Shown here: positions 12,423 through 24,089 of the stretch, piece after piece
Layout of the letters: every line of letters begins with the position of its first letter
Position numbering within the stretch: the first letter of the stretch is position 1
Assembly: GCA_001566295.1 (NCBI GenBank)
Contig: KQ964247.1
Coordinates: forward strand, 372,001 to 436,000
Direction: 5' to 3'
DNA length: 64,000 nucleotides
From: Microdochium bolleyi
Taxonomy: Eukaryota; Ascomycota; Sordariomycetes; Xylariales; Microdochiaceae
The notes under the pieces: generated by a model
The model's input: the letters and a program-made list of their open reading frames with translations, nothing else
What the model was told of the DNA's origin: nothing
Databases searched by the model: none
Position numbers and translations under genes: made by a program

Positions 12423-12949
12423 ATTCGGGCGCCTTCTCAGGTATCTGAGCGAAGTCTAGGCTGAGCTCTACCCAACTGGAAGCTGCGGAACTGAAACGGA
12501 CCGGTCTGGATGCTCAAAAGCATGTACAGCAATTCTCGACCAATTTTGTACCAAACATCGAATTGGTGGAAGCACATGGACGAAATATTTTCTACGAAGC
12601 GGATCATGTCGTGGTCTTGGTCAAACGTCTGACCGATTTGAGAACTGCTGGGACGGGCATTCCAGGTCAGGGTCAGCTAGGTGCACAGTAACAGTCGGGT
12701 GTGTCAATTTCCACACTATCGATCAGACAGTGTGGAAGAGGATCATTCTTCAAGAGAACAAAAATAAGAAGAACAAAAAAAAGCGACAAAGTTTTCGAAC
12801 ATATGGTCACTGGGAGAAACGGAGTTCTGGTCACGAAAATAACGATTGCCAGGTTTTGATTTGTCCACCACTTTCAGCCGATGAGTGTGACCCAACTTGT
12901 GACTACATTAGAGGCTCTGCATAACTCCCGGATTGGTGCTTAAGCTCTG
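12423..12949. other. Intergenic stretch between NAC beta and Tad1
   Basis: About 530 bases between convergent genes (NAC beta forward, Tad1 reverse). It is A-rich around 12755-12790. No gene supported; it should contain both 3' UTRs. Confidence 0.45.
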
Positions 12950-14421
12950 CTACGCAACACTGAAGCCGTCATCACCAATGTTCCTAACCCAGCCTTTCAA
13001 AGCCTCCTTTTTCGCAATATCCTTAGCAGCTCTCCTTGCCGCCAGCAGCTGCGACTGCTTGATGTCACTGTAGGACTGACCGTTACGCAGAACGTCCTTC
13101 ACTTCCCGCGCTGCAGCCACAGCCTCAGCCTCGCCACCGTGACCGGTGTTGATATTGGCGTTGGCCGCGAGGAGATCAGCAATTCTCGCAGCCAGGGACC
13201 ACATCTTCTGTCTGGACGCGAAGCTCGCACCGCGGGCGTCAAATTGCTTGCGGCCCTGTAGGACACCGCCCAGGGTCGCCTCCTCGAGTCCGGAGCGAGT
13301 CCAGGCGACCGCGAGGTTACTCGCTGCGATCTTTGGTGTACCAGACACATCGGCCGCAGCGGCAGCGGCAGCACGGTCTGTGACTGAACGTTTAGAGTAG
13401 TGAAACTCAGCTGCTGTCTGGCTGTCTGCTGGAACAAGGAGCACTTGGAATGACTGAAAGCGGTAGCCCCCTCTCCGCGTGGACGTTACAGCATTGTCCC
13501 GATCACCGGCCAGCGGAGAAGTCAAGAGGGGCAGCATACGCCCGCCCTTTTCCGCGTCCGCCGAGAATGCCCGGGCACACCCCGTAGCAGAGAACTGGCT
13601 CTCGGGCATGACGAGCGTTGAGATGTAGGCATGCTCCGGGTCCACGAAGAGAGCTGTAATGCTGTTGAGCAAGGACGTACACTGCTTCAGAGACAGCTTG
13701 TCCGAGCAGGACTTTGACAGCGTCGGGGGAGCATCGCCGCGGGCCGGCTTACGCCGCACCACGCCGAGCTGGCTGAAGAATCCACGACCGAGCAGGTCGC
13801 TTGATGGCTCGCCTCCAACTGATGACTCCGGCGGTGTCTGTGAGGCGGACGTACCCGGGATGTCCCACGGACTGGCGTCATCCTGCGCTGCCATGGTCAA
13901 CTCCATGCTTGCATCGCCGCAGGGGGCCTCTGAGCAGTACATGTGCAAGCTGACATCCTCACGCCAAGAGAAAGGCTGTGCATGCCACGCGTGGGCATCG
14001 GCAGCGACGATCTCGTCCCCAGCCCGGCGACGCAAGATCTGTGAGGTGGTTGTGGGATCTAAGGCGAGCTTCATGCACTCATCGAGTATGAAGCGGTTGA
14101 ATGCTCTGATAGCCAGGACTTCAGCATGCCAGTCGTGGATGACGTTGCCCTGGGCAAGGCGCAGCTTGCTCGATGGCAGACATTTCATGCCCGTCCTGTG
14201 GGGATATCTGTTTAGCACGACTGAATGACTCCTTTGGAAGGCTCGACGACTTACGCTACGGACAGACAATGCATTCCCCCATCAGAGTATTGAGCAACGA
14301 TGCCACTTAGGGGCACCCACTCGTGTAAGCCATTGTCCCGGACGGCAGGCTTCCGCTTCGCTGGGAGCTTCCGGAATTCTGATTGCACTAGATGCGCAAT
14401 GCGCTCTGGATCGACCTTCAT
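12950..14421 (-). CDS. tad1: tRNA-specific adenosine deaminase 1 (Tad1/ADAT1)
   Basis: Deaminates adenosine 37 to inosine in eukaryotic tRNA-Ala. Reverse strand; exons 14421-14255 and 14195-12950, 470 aa, with a 59-nt intron (GTAAGT donor, CACAG acceptor) joining SVA to TGMKCLPSSKL. The ADAR/Tad1-type deaminase core is clear: HDWHAEVLAIRAFNRF carries the zinc His (about residue 79) and the catalytic Glu (81); SEAPCGDASMEL and SKSCSDKLSLK supply the two zinc cysteines. The family's TGCARAFS block follows. The region between the two cysteine motifs is longer and Ser/Pro-rich, a fungal insertion. The start lies 380 bases from the L24 start on the other strand, so the two probably share a promoter region. 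Confidence 0.95.
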
Positions 14422-14801
14422 GGAGACATTGTCCTAAAATGGGAATGTCCCGGAGCCCGGAGTAGTGGCTGCGGTGCGATGGTCAACGCATGGTTTGTTG
14501 GGCATGTCGAGGAGTGTCGTCGTCGCATTATGTCAGCAGCAGCTTGAGGAGAGGATCCACCTGGACTCCGCAGGCGCGGCTCAGGCATTCGACACTGGCG
14601 AGCACCTGCCACCACAGAAAAATGCTGGAGCCCCACAACATTTTGCGCACAACCGCTTGAAATTCCAAGCTTTCGAAAATTCCCCCCAAGTCTGGTCCCG
14701 CTGCAAGTCAACCCGTGCAATTGCGACTCACACGCAACGCCCCCCAACTAACTGAACAGCACACCCATCGACACCGAGGTTCTCACCCACCAGCCGCCAA
14801 A
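14422..14801. promoter_or_regulatory. Divergent (shared) promoter region of Tad1 and L24
   Basis: The 380 bases between the start codons of Tad1 (reverse) and L24 (forward) must hold both promoters. The L24-proximal 60 bases are C/A-rich. I could not identify a TATA box or a named factor site with confidence. Confidence 0.5.
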
Positions 14802-15773
14802 ATGAGGACTTACGAAGACACTTTCTCCGGTGCGAGAATCTACCCCGGCAAGGTACGACGACAGCCTCGACGACTCCCTTCTCCCTGTTTCGAGGTCGAC
14901 GATCAGGGTGGACGCGCATTTCGAGACGGATGACAGTGTGGCAATGGTGTTTTGGGATCACGGATTTGGGGGTTACTCTCGTGGGGGAACGATACGGTCT
15001 CGGCGATGGGAATCTCGCACGATTTCTCAAAACACGACATGGAGACGCGAGCACGACAATATGAGATGGACACGCCACTTTGCCACACTGTCAAACAAGC
15101 AAATGCCGCCCGCCCTCGGTCTCGACCGGAACGAAGACCAGCGACCACGATTGACAACTGTTCATTATGCTGACGGTTATCTTCTTCTCTGCAAACAGGG
15201 CAAGCTGTTCGTCCGTGGCGACAGCAAGATCTTCCGCTTCCAGCGCGGAAAGTCTGAGTCGCTCTTCCTCCAGCGCAAGAACCCCCGCCGCATCGCGTGG
15301 ACTGTCCTCTTCCGCAGACAGCACCGCAAGGGTATCACTGAGGTACGGATTCTCCCCATCTTCCTTTTGATTCCGGTGAAGAGAAGTGGTTTGGCCCTAC
15401 GTCATTATTTGATGCTGGGCTCGAGCCGGGACCTGCTTGCAACCCATCCCAGCAAGACCAAGACTGACATGAACTCTTCCACGCACTACAGGAGGCCGCC
15501 AAGAAGCGCACCCGCCGTACCGTCAAGGCCCAGCGTGCCATCGTCGGTGCCTCTCTCGATGTCATCAAGGAGAAGCGGTCCATGAGGCCCGAGGCCCGGT
15601 CCGCCGCCCGCCAGGCTGCCATCAAGGAGAGCAAGGAGAAGAAGGCCGAGGCCGCCGCCGCCAAGAAGTCCGACAAGGCCAAGGCCGCTACCAGCAAGGG
15701 CCAGACCAACCGCATCGTCGGCAAGCAGGGTGCCAAGGGTGCCGCGCCCAAGGTCCAGGCCCGCACTCGCTAA
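14802..15773 (+). CDS. rpl24: 60S ribosomal protein L24 (eL24)
   Basis: Large-subunit ribosomal protein at the intersubunit face. Exons 14802-14852, 15199-15342 and 15492-15773 give 158 aa. The N-terminal zinc-ribbon-like domain reads MRTYEDTFSGARIYPGK, GKLFVRGDSKIFRFQRGK and RKNPRRIAWTVLFRRQHRKG; the rest is a Lys/Ala-rich helix and tail ending in KVQARTR. Residues match eL24 closely on both sides of each intron. Intron 1 is 346 nt, the longest in this window, and intron 2 is 149 nt. I checked intron 1 for snoRNA C and D boxes and found none clear. Codon use is strongly biased, as in S4. Confidence 0.97.
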
Positions 15774-16966
15774 GGAAACTTTGTTAAAAGAAAGAAAGAA
15801 GAAAAATCAACACAAACAAATTCTTACCGTCATTTCTTGCGATCGGGAGAAGAGAGAGAGTTGTGTTTTCTTTTGTTTCTGGGGGCGTGGTCAAAACGGG
15901 AAAGCAAATGGGTCCATGGATTTTCTTGGGAGAACAGATCACTTCCTTAAAGCAAAAGATCTTTGCATGAAGGCGCAATTTACGGCATACGGGACGAACC
16001 CCTCTTGTCCTCTTTTTGTGTTGCTTTCTCGTGCAGGTGCGCTGAGGCGGTGGACGTGGTGAGGCAATGAGTACTTCGTTGTTGTTGTGAATCCTTGCTG
16101 CCGGATGATACTTTGTCAAGAAAAGAAACCCCAGAGCCAGCAGTCAATGCGGAGGACCGGAGGTCCGACAGCCATAGCGAACCCGCAAACAGATGAGACA
16201 GGCTTCTGCGTTGTCCCGTGTGTAGACCTGAACACAAACAAAACAAAGCATCACCTCATCATCTACTTGTGTGAACATGCGATTTGGCTGAAGTGGTCAG
16301 AGGTCGGTAGTTTGGGTATCTAGACCTAGACGTGTAAAGAACAGCCCATTTGCAACACGCTTGTTGGCCCTGCTGTTCCTGAAGCAGGCAGTTGCGCCGA
16401 GAGCCAAAAGAAATGGGTTCCATAGGTCATTCGTGATCCAATCTTTTGGGTCACACACACACGCATCATAGGGAAGTGAGCCGTGCCATCAAAGCATGTT
16501 TATAACCTCCGGTCATCCCAAGACGGCCTCTCTCTTTACGCTCTTGGCAACTCTAGTCGACAAAACACGTACATCACCACTTGAGAGCGTCTACAGCGGA
16601 AATATGAGCTTTTGCCAGGCTGGGCACGTCTTGCGGCCAGTCTCCTTCTTCCTCGTTTTGCCCAAGGCGACCGATCACTGTGGTTGAAGAACGGATGGTG
16701 TTCTTTCCTAGTCTTCGCGGTCCATCGGAAGGACGCCCGAGGACGTTTCGTTGGCATTTAGATGTCATATCACATACAAGTCTCGGATCTGTTCTCGCCA
16801 AGGCGGGCATCTTCATGCACCTTAAGAACACAGAAATGAGATCTATTCCTCTCTATGTTCTCATTGTTTTTCCGCACTCTTTATTTGTCTAAACCCGGGA
16901 GGGAATAAGGGAAGCAGGGAGTAGGAAGAGAAGGACACAGCTCCTTCGAGGGAGCAGCGAGCGGCC
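15774..16966. other. Intergenic stretch between L24 and the peroxiredoxin
   Basis: About 1.2 kb between convergent genes. It begins with an A-rich L24 3' UTR (AAAGAAAGAAAGAAG near 15788). No supportable gene. Confidence 0.45.
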
Positions 16967-17674
16967 TTAGAGCTTGGCCAGCACGGACTCGACGCTGGAG
17001 ACGTCGAGCGTCCGCTGGGGCTCCTTCTCGGCGTAGGTGACCTTGCCGTGATCGACGACGATGGCGTACCGCGCGGTGCGGGGGCCCATGGTCCAGCCGA
17101 GGGCGGTGCTGAACTTTGTCTCGTCGTCCGAAGCGAAGATCTGTAATTTGGTTTCTCCCGGTCAGACGATGCCCACTCAGCAGGCGGGGGAAGGGCAAAG
17201 AAAAGGGAAAGAAAAAGGAGAGAGCGATGGACTGTACTCACGATGAAGTCGTCCTGCACAGCGTTGGCCTTGCCCCAGGCGCTCATGACGAAGGCGTCGT
17301 TGTACGCGATGACGACGACCTGGTCGACGCCGGCCTTCTTGAGGTCCGCGATCTTGCCGATGAAGCCGGTGATATGCTGGTTCTGGCACGTGGGGGTGAA
17401 AGCTCCCGGCACGGAGACGAGGACGACCTTTTTGTTCTTGAATTCTGTTTTTCCACAACAGACGAACCAAGTTAGTCGACTAATTCTTCGAACTTGAGGG
17501 AGGACTCGAGGGTGGTCGGGGATGAAACATGTGCAATTGGTCATACGTACCCTTGCTGGCGTCGTATGTGATGGGCATGCCGCAGGCCGTGACCTCGCCC
17601 TTGTCTGGGGTGTAGGGCACGTAGGAGAACTTGACGTCCTCCGGGAACGTGTCGCCGACCTTGAGAGCAGTCAT
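16967..17674 (-). CDS. Peroxiredoxin, Prx5/PMP20 type (Asp f 3-like)
   Basis: Thiol peroxidase that reduces hydrogen and organic peroxides. Reverse strand; exons 17674-17551, 17444-17242 and 17140-16967, giving 166 aa. The N-terminus MTALKVGDTFPEDVKFSYV leads to Cys31 (VTACGMPITYD). The peroxidatic Cys61 lies in SVPGAFTPTCQNQHITGFI. Cys31 and Cys61 fall at the same numbers as the resolving and peroxidatic cysteines of Aspergillus Asp f 3. Later blocks are VVVIAYNDAFVMSAWGKA and TMGPRTARYAIVVDHGKV. The C-terminus is AKL, a good type-1 peroxisomal targeting signal, which fits the PMP20 name. Introns are 106 and 101 nt with clean GT and AG borders. A cytosolic pool is also possible. Confidence 0.95.
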
Positions 17675-20600
17675 TTTGACGGTGGTTTGTTTGTTTGTGT
17701 GTGGTAGACGGTTGGTCAAGGAGGTAGGAGCTGTGTAGAGGTGGGATTGGGGGATCGGTGTCGTGAAGTCAAGCAGTGCCTTGCCCGGTTAATCGACGGG
17801 GGAGCAGGAACAGGAGGGGACTTCCGGACCTGCCCAAGCTTGGGACAAGAGACGGCGGTGGAAGACCATAGACCGTGGACCCTTGTGGCTACCCAAGGTA
17901 CCTGCACCTTGCCCTTCTATTACGCAAGCGTGCTGTTGCAGCTCGTCAATCGTCCCCCGCCGCCCGTGGGTGTGCGCGATCGCCGAACCCCGCGTTCTCC
18001 AGTCGCCGATTGGGGCAGGAAACCACCGAAGCTATCCAATTCCCACAAGGGGGGTTTGCCAATGCGGGGCCTCGTCCAGCTGTCAGGAACAAAGCGGCAC
18101 TTCGGGGGAAGACCCAACGACGACGAAGACAAGACACCGTGGAAAAAACGCATTATCTTGCAAGCCAGTACTACAGAATACTAATTAGCAAATACATACT
18201 CCCAATGGCCATCTTGACAACTCGAATGCAAGGCGACTTCGGCGGCCGCCGTGGAATTCCGGGGGAGAGCAGAGCCGTCGCTTTACTACCGAATTCGGGA
18301 GTATGTCTGATGAGTATGGAAAACCGAGGTCTCCACGGCTCTCTCTGATGGCAAACTGAAGCCCGGTATGGACAAACCCCGCGCGAAGCAACATCGGTGA
18401 ATGATTCAAGACTGCAATGGTATTTTCATGGCGAGCTCTAGCTGTCCGCTTTGGAAATAAGCATGGTGGCGCGCAGCAAATGTGTGCAGGGACATCTACC
18501 GGCCAAACACCTCGCACCCCGGAGCCAACTCCGCCCAAGATACATACCCGACGCGTAGACATGTTCCTCTCTCGTTCTTGACAGCCAATGCAAGTTCAGC
18601 TCGGGCTCCCCGGTGATGTAAGGTGTTACCGAATTACGAGGCCGCCCACGACAGAGAGGTTAGACAGACCTGCCCGACATCCTGGTGTTCCCCAGTCTGG
18701 AGAGTCCGAGCGCTGCCGCGTAGCTTGGACCAGGGGTTTCCAGATCTAATCTCCACCATTCGACAATATGAGATCGTGAACTACCCTTACCTATTTGCCT
18801 ACTAGCTGCGGCAGTATAGACACCGCCGGCATTCCAGACAACGGTACCTTCCCAAGTATCGAACCCAGGGCTCGCCCATCAGGGTCCAGGTTGGTGGGAG
18901 ACGACCAGACATGTTCCAGAACGACCCTTTCCCCTTGCACGCAAGGTCACCGTCTGTGTGTCTGATGACCATGAAAAGTCTATTAGGGGACAAGGGTGAC
19001 GAACCCCTGGCTCGGAAATCGCGAATACCGGGACACTATTGTCAGGCGAGGCGCCTGTCCGGTCTATTGAGACCCTGGCGATCAGGCATACAATAGTCGT
19101 TGCCAGCCACGAGGACACAAGTATCTCAATAGATCAGGAAATTCCTTGGATAATCGTAATCTGACACTCCGGTGATGCTCTCTCTGGGAGGCCGCCGTGT
19201 CGATACCGAGATCTCTTCATAGTGGCTATAGTCTAGCGCCAACCATCCGATTGTGGGAACACGGTGTCATGCCCCGGGAGGGCGTTGCAGCATCGTGGCG
19301 GCTCGGCCGAGATCGAGTTGATAGTTGACAGGGTAGGATAGAGATCGCGCGGCGCCTCTCTTGCTACGACGGTGGCAGTGTTCCGCAAATATAGGGGTTC
19401 TGCATCCCAAGCCGCCTTCGCGATGACTAATGTGACTCCTTTCATCGGTGGGTAAGGTGACCTAGAGGATCGCCCGGTCCTCCTCATACCTCAAGCCTCG
19501 ACTGTCATGTCCGCGTGGCAGCCCGTGAGCCTTGGCGCTCGCTGATTCAGCCAAGTCGATACAGTAGAAGCTCCTGTCGATTGATGGCGATTCTTGACTT
19601 CCCGTGCCCCGTCTCCGGGACGTGGTAAGCCGTTCACTGCGACCTGGTCGCTGATAGCTCGAAGCTCAGATGTCACGACTTCCGAGCACTATATTTATGG
19701 GTGAGTCAGATTCCTACACTTTCTCCGTGTATAAGAGGCGCCTGATAGTATAGCTTGAGAATGTCGGCCATCGCGTTGAGCAGTAGAGGGGCTTCTTCGA
19801 GGGGCGGATGGATGTAAGAATTTGATGTTGTGTGCCCTGTATGAAGCCAAGTTCACGACGACTGCGCATCTTCGCGGAACCGATATTATTGCGGAGGCTG
19901 TAGCCACAATGTAGGAGCTGTGTCTTTTCTGTTGAGCTCTATAATGGAGCCGACATGTTACAGAGGCAGCAGACAGACAGACTGTCGCTGCAATGGGCGA
20001 CTTGAAGAAAGCTCGCCGTGACATTGTTCTGATTGGCAACTGCAGAGTCCGGTCAAGCCACCCATTCACCATGCAACTTCCAGACCATAACGGTCACGGC
20101 CCCGGTCACGACGGACCAAGCTCGCAGTTGTACCGCCGTGAGGGTTGCGAGGCAAAATTAGTAGGCCGAAAGTTGCTTCAGCACATGTCGTCAAACGCAG
20201 TGATGGGATGCACTCCGTAACGCTAAGGAAACAAATGAGCCCTCGTTAATTTAATGAGCAATGCCCCGAAGGAGATAGGCGTCGGCACTACCGTTCCCAG
20301 GGAGAACCTAGATCGTCGGCCCACCAGCTGGCGAGCAAAATCTGAAAGCCCAACGGTGACTATTCCCTCCCTTGTGTTGCTCCCCCTCGGCTTTGCAGCG
20401 GACCTTTGGGCCTGCGACAGCGATGCGGCGGCGTATATCCTATGACAGAATCAACACTGGCGAACGATTCCATGCAGCGGCCAGTCCTTTGTGCGTTGTG
20501 GCCCCGCCTGAGAGTTTGGGTTCAGTTGCAAGTGGCGCCCGGCAGGAACTCGGATCGTGTTCAACATCGTGCTGAGGCGTGCGATAAAGCCGAGTCAAGC

Positions 20601-22642
20601 GCCTCGCGGTGCAGGTCTTACGTAGCAGGCGTCGGCGTTTGGAGCCGGGTCGTGCCTCTGGGTGCAAGTTGCCTGCATTGGACGGGCCTTGGCTGACATC
20701 AGTAAAATGCGGTGCCGCACAATGTGGCCAAATCATGTCGGCACAAAGCGTGAGAGCCTGCACCTGCATTGTGCAAGGCGCTATCGAGAGGCCGCGCGGG
20801 TACAAAGCAACTCTAAACGTGTCATGGGTGGTTGTGTGGGTTGAGGGCCGAGGAGTGGTGCGGAGAGGACCTGCTGAGCGGAACAACGGCTCTCTCCGTC
20901 TCGGACGTCCACCACACCTGCAGTCGAAATTGCAAACAGTCACTGTTGGTAGCATCAGCAAGAGCAGAAGACGGCCGGGCTTGCTGCGTCGGTTTGTGCC
21001 AAGGGATGAAGTGATTGAGTGTGTTGGTGTGTGACTGGGATGCGCGAAGCCGGCTGCTTGCTTCTTGTCAAGTTCTTGAGCGCACGTCGCTCCATGCAGA
21101 CGGCACCACCCCATGCACGTGCAGGCTGCGAGGTGGGCAGGGGAGCCCTTGCCGTCGATCCGATCACTGACTGGCTGCGAGGACATGGGTGCCGGGTTGT
21201 CTCCCTCCCGGAGCATCAGAAGGAAAACGAAGGAAAGACAAAGGGAACAGAGCTGAGAACCCACAAGGCAGCGGGAGGGATTGCGAAGAGAAAGGATACC
21301 TGCATCAGAGGAGACGAACAGGCACGTTGCTCTAACTTGCCGTCGCGGCTCACAGCTCAGGAGAGGGTCGTGCCTGCCGTGCCCTCGTGCTGCCCAGGTG
21401 CACTTGGAAGTTCCGTCCCGCGCGGGGTCCCTAATGCTGATCGGCGAGGATTCTCAGGGTTCATGCACTCCGTCCAGCACCCTACCTGACTAACTACCGC
21501 TCGGCCAGCCCGAGCAGAAGAACAAAGTCGCTGAGCAAGCCTCTAATTTCTCGCTGCGCCCCGGCTTCTGTAGTCCAGCATCGTCACCGGCGGCCCATCC
21601 GCATCTGAGTTCGGGGCAACCTAACTCGCCGGGCCCGATCCACCAGGCCAAGCTGCTTCGAGTGGCCTGGCCCGCCTGGCCCGCCTGGCCGGGATGCTAC
21701 CCGAGCAACCTGGGCTGCCACCAGCCGCCGTGGCGCCGGGCTGGATCGGTCAATCACGCCTCCACCGCCGCTGCAAGGGTCGCCTGCCCACAGACATCAT
21801 CGTCACTCCCTCTGTCCCACACTCACTCTCACGGCTCGTGCCCATGCTCGTCCTTGCCCCTGCCTGAACCTATGCTTGCACACGGGACTGCGCTTGCTAA
21901 CTTGCAACTTGCCAGCCGTCCGTCGCCAGGCCCAACCGCCCTCGCCCTCGTGCTCGAAGCACGATCGTGCCAGATGACTTCATCCACTGGAATGCCCACC
22001 AGCACAAGTCCGGCCGTAGCTTGTGCGACGTTGCCGCGGTCCTGTAGTGGCCAGCCAACCGCAACCTGCATCGCTCACGAGCCAGCCCAAGCCCCCTCGG
22101 CTCTGTAAATGTCTCTTGTCGGCGGCGTGGAGAGACTCAGACATGCCATGCAAGCCCGCTGTCCAGCACCCGAGCTGGAAGGCAAATCTGGCCTGTGACT
22201 GGCTGCAATCCTAGCTCGAGCAGATCTTGTTCCGAGACCATATCTACGCTTCCGCTGAAAGTGCGGCTGGCCCACCAACCAATTTCCTTTTTGGTCCTCA
22301 TGAACGACGCACTGGCGCCCCAGGCGTATGGGACTGGACCGTCGAGGCTGCAAAAGTAAGGTTGCCAGCCCAAACCCAATACTTGCCCACGGCCGAGGGT
22401 CTAGGAGCTAGCTCGTGGGCGAGATTCACTTTTGCACGCCTAGCGTGAGCATCGGAACCTTGAGGTTTTCCTATTTCACCTGCGGCTGTCCACCTTCCTC
22501 CTCGATGCGTCGTCACGTCTCTGTAACCCATCTGTATGCAGTTTCTGGTCTCGTCAGGCACTCATCACGTCTGCACAAAGCAAAGCCCCGAGTTCGATCA
22601 GCGCATGTTCCACTACCTTCAGACACCCAAACACTCATCAAA
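17675..22642. other. Long gene-poor region upstream of the RGS protein
   Basis: About 5 kb with no supportable gene on either strand. Open frames up to 274 codons occur (for example reverse 20440-21264) but are low-complexity translations of GC-rich sequence, without domains or plausible splice partners. Base composition is balanced and I see no strong AT-enriched, RIP-like decay and no terminal repeats or transposase remnants. It contains a nine-base tandem repeat at 21666-21692. The right part may be a long 5' UTR or promoter of the RGS gene. Confidence 0.4.
21666..21692. repeat. Tandem repeat, three copies of a 9-bp unit
   Basis: The unit CCTGGCCCG is repeated three times, the last copy ending CGG. 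It lies about 950 bases upstream of the RGS-domain gene start, in C-rich sequence. Function unknown. Confidence 0.6.
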
Positions 22643-24089
22643 ATGGGTCTTCTTCCTCTCAGCTATCGGCGACCGGCCTTCGTCGACAAGCAACAGTTTA
22701 GGCAGAGCTACACCTCGCTTGACGAGAAGGGCTCAGTTCACTCGGGCCACTCGGCGTCGTCGGCAGGCATTCCAGATGCATTGGCCTTCGACAAGATCAT
22801 CAACGGCGGCACCTGTCCGGTATGTTCTCTTGGTGGAGCTAGCGCCATCTATCCGCTTGGCTAACCTAGCGTCGACAGCCATGTACACTCCGGGACTTCA
22901 TGAACTACTTGGTTTATATCGAGCACTCTGCCGAGAACCTCCAGTTCTTCCTGTGGTATCGTGACTACAAGGAGCGCTTCGAGAATGCAGACACGTCCGA
23001 CCTTGTCCTTGCGCAGGAATGGACGCAGGAAATGGAAGATGAAACCGTGGCGAAGCTCCAGAAGGAGGCTGCTGAGCGGTTGAAGAGAGAGCCCGCAGCT
23101 GCCGACATCTTCAAGGGCACCGACTTCGAGAAGGGCCACGACGGTGCGATCGACAACAGGGATCCTTTTGGAACCCCCCCGAGATCCGCTCGGAGCGAGG
23201 ACAACCACTCCTTCGTCTCGGGAGACCACTCTGTCACCTCTACCCAGCACACCAGAGCAAGCGATGCCTTCAAGACCGCGGGTGTCAAGCAGCCATGTAA
23301 GATATTCCGCCATTTCCTCACCATCCCGCTTTCGACTGCACTAGGTTCGCTGACCCTTCCACAGTCTCCATCCAGCCCTTCAGATCCGAGGTTGTTCGTG
23401 TTATCACCACATATATCGCGGAAGATGCTCCCCGTCAGTTGAACCTGTCGGCTCGGGAGAGGAAGGTCCTCCTCACCGCTCTCGCTTACACAACCCACCC
23501 ATCCGCCTTCCGTGGCGTTGCCCGCACCATTGAGAACACCCTCCGGCGCCAGGCTCACCCCAACTTCATCCGCTGGACTATCTGCAACGGAAATCCTGCT
23601 CGCGTCTTCTTTGCCCGCGGTCTTGGTGTTGGCACCATCCTCCTGTCCTTGGTTGCTGCCCTTCTCATCACACTGAGCAGAGCGGGCCGCGGCTACCGGG
23701 CTATCCCTGCTATTGGCTTCGTTATTGGCATCGCGACCCTTATTGCCGCGTGGAAGGGCATGTGCGTAGTGTTGCACGGTATGCACCATAGGCATGTGCG
23801 TCCCTGGGAACTGTTTGCTGAGCAGCACGAGGAGGGCCAGCTGGACCGCCACAAGACCAGCTTCGACTCGTTCAGCTCGGGCAACAGCTACGAGGACGAG
23901 CCATGGGTTGTCAAGTACGAGAAGCGCAACGTCGTGCGCAAGGTGTTTGACCGCGAGGTCTGGATTCAGGAACCTGCGCTCCGCACCATTCAGGACACCA
24001 TCTTTGTGCAGGCGATCCTCGGCGCTCTCCTTGGTGCGGGTATCCTGACTGCTATCTTCGTCGCCGTTCCTGGCGGCAATTTCTTCTAG
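22643..24089 (+). CDS. rax1: RGS-domain membrane protein, Rax1 type
   Basis: A membrane protein combining an RGS-like domain with C-terminal transmembrane helices, as in yeast Rax1 (bud-site/polarity) and its fungal relatives. Exons 22643-22819, 22879-23296 and 23365-24089 give 439 aa. The N-terminus MGLLPLSYRRPAFVDKQQFR is followed by the RGS-like helices: CTLRDFMNYLVYIEHSAENL, QFFLWYRDYKERF and, after an 80-residue polar insert, EVVRVITTYIAEDAPRQLNL. Three hydrophobic segments follow at about 265-290 (RGLGVGTILLSLVAALLITL), 295-320 and 405-430 near the end. The insert in the RGS region is Ser/Asp-rich and may be regulatory. Introns are 59 and 68 nt. The Rax1 name is from overall architecture; a general RGS protein with transmembrane helices is the safer wording. 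Confidence 0.88.

Noticed and set aside
14853..15198. Possible intronic snoRNA in the long L24 intron
   Set aside because: No C box (TGATGA) paired with a D box (CTGA) at suitable spacing was found; H/ACA structure cannot be judged by eye.
18830..18900. Possible tRNA on the reverse strand (GGGTTCGATA-like segment)
   Set aside because: The B-box consensus is incomplete and the flanking bases do not form T or acceptor stems.
20440..21264. 274-codon reverse-strand open frame
   Set aside because: Low-complexity, Arg/Pro/Cys-rich translation with no domain, in GC-rich sequence where long chance frames are expected; no splice partners.
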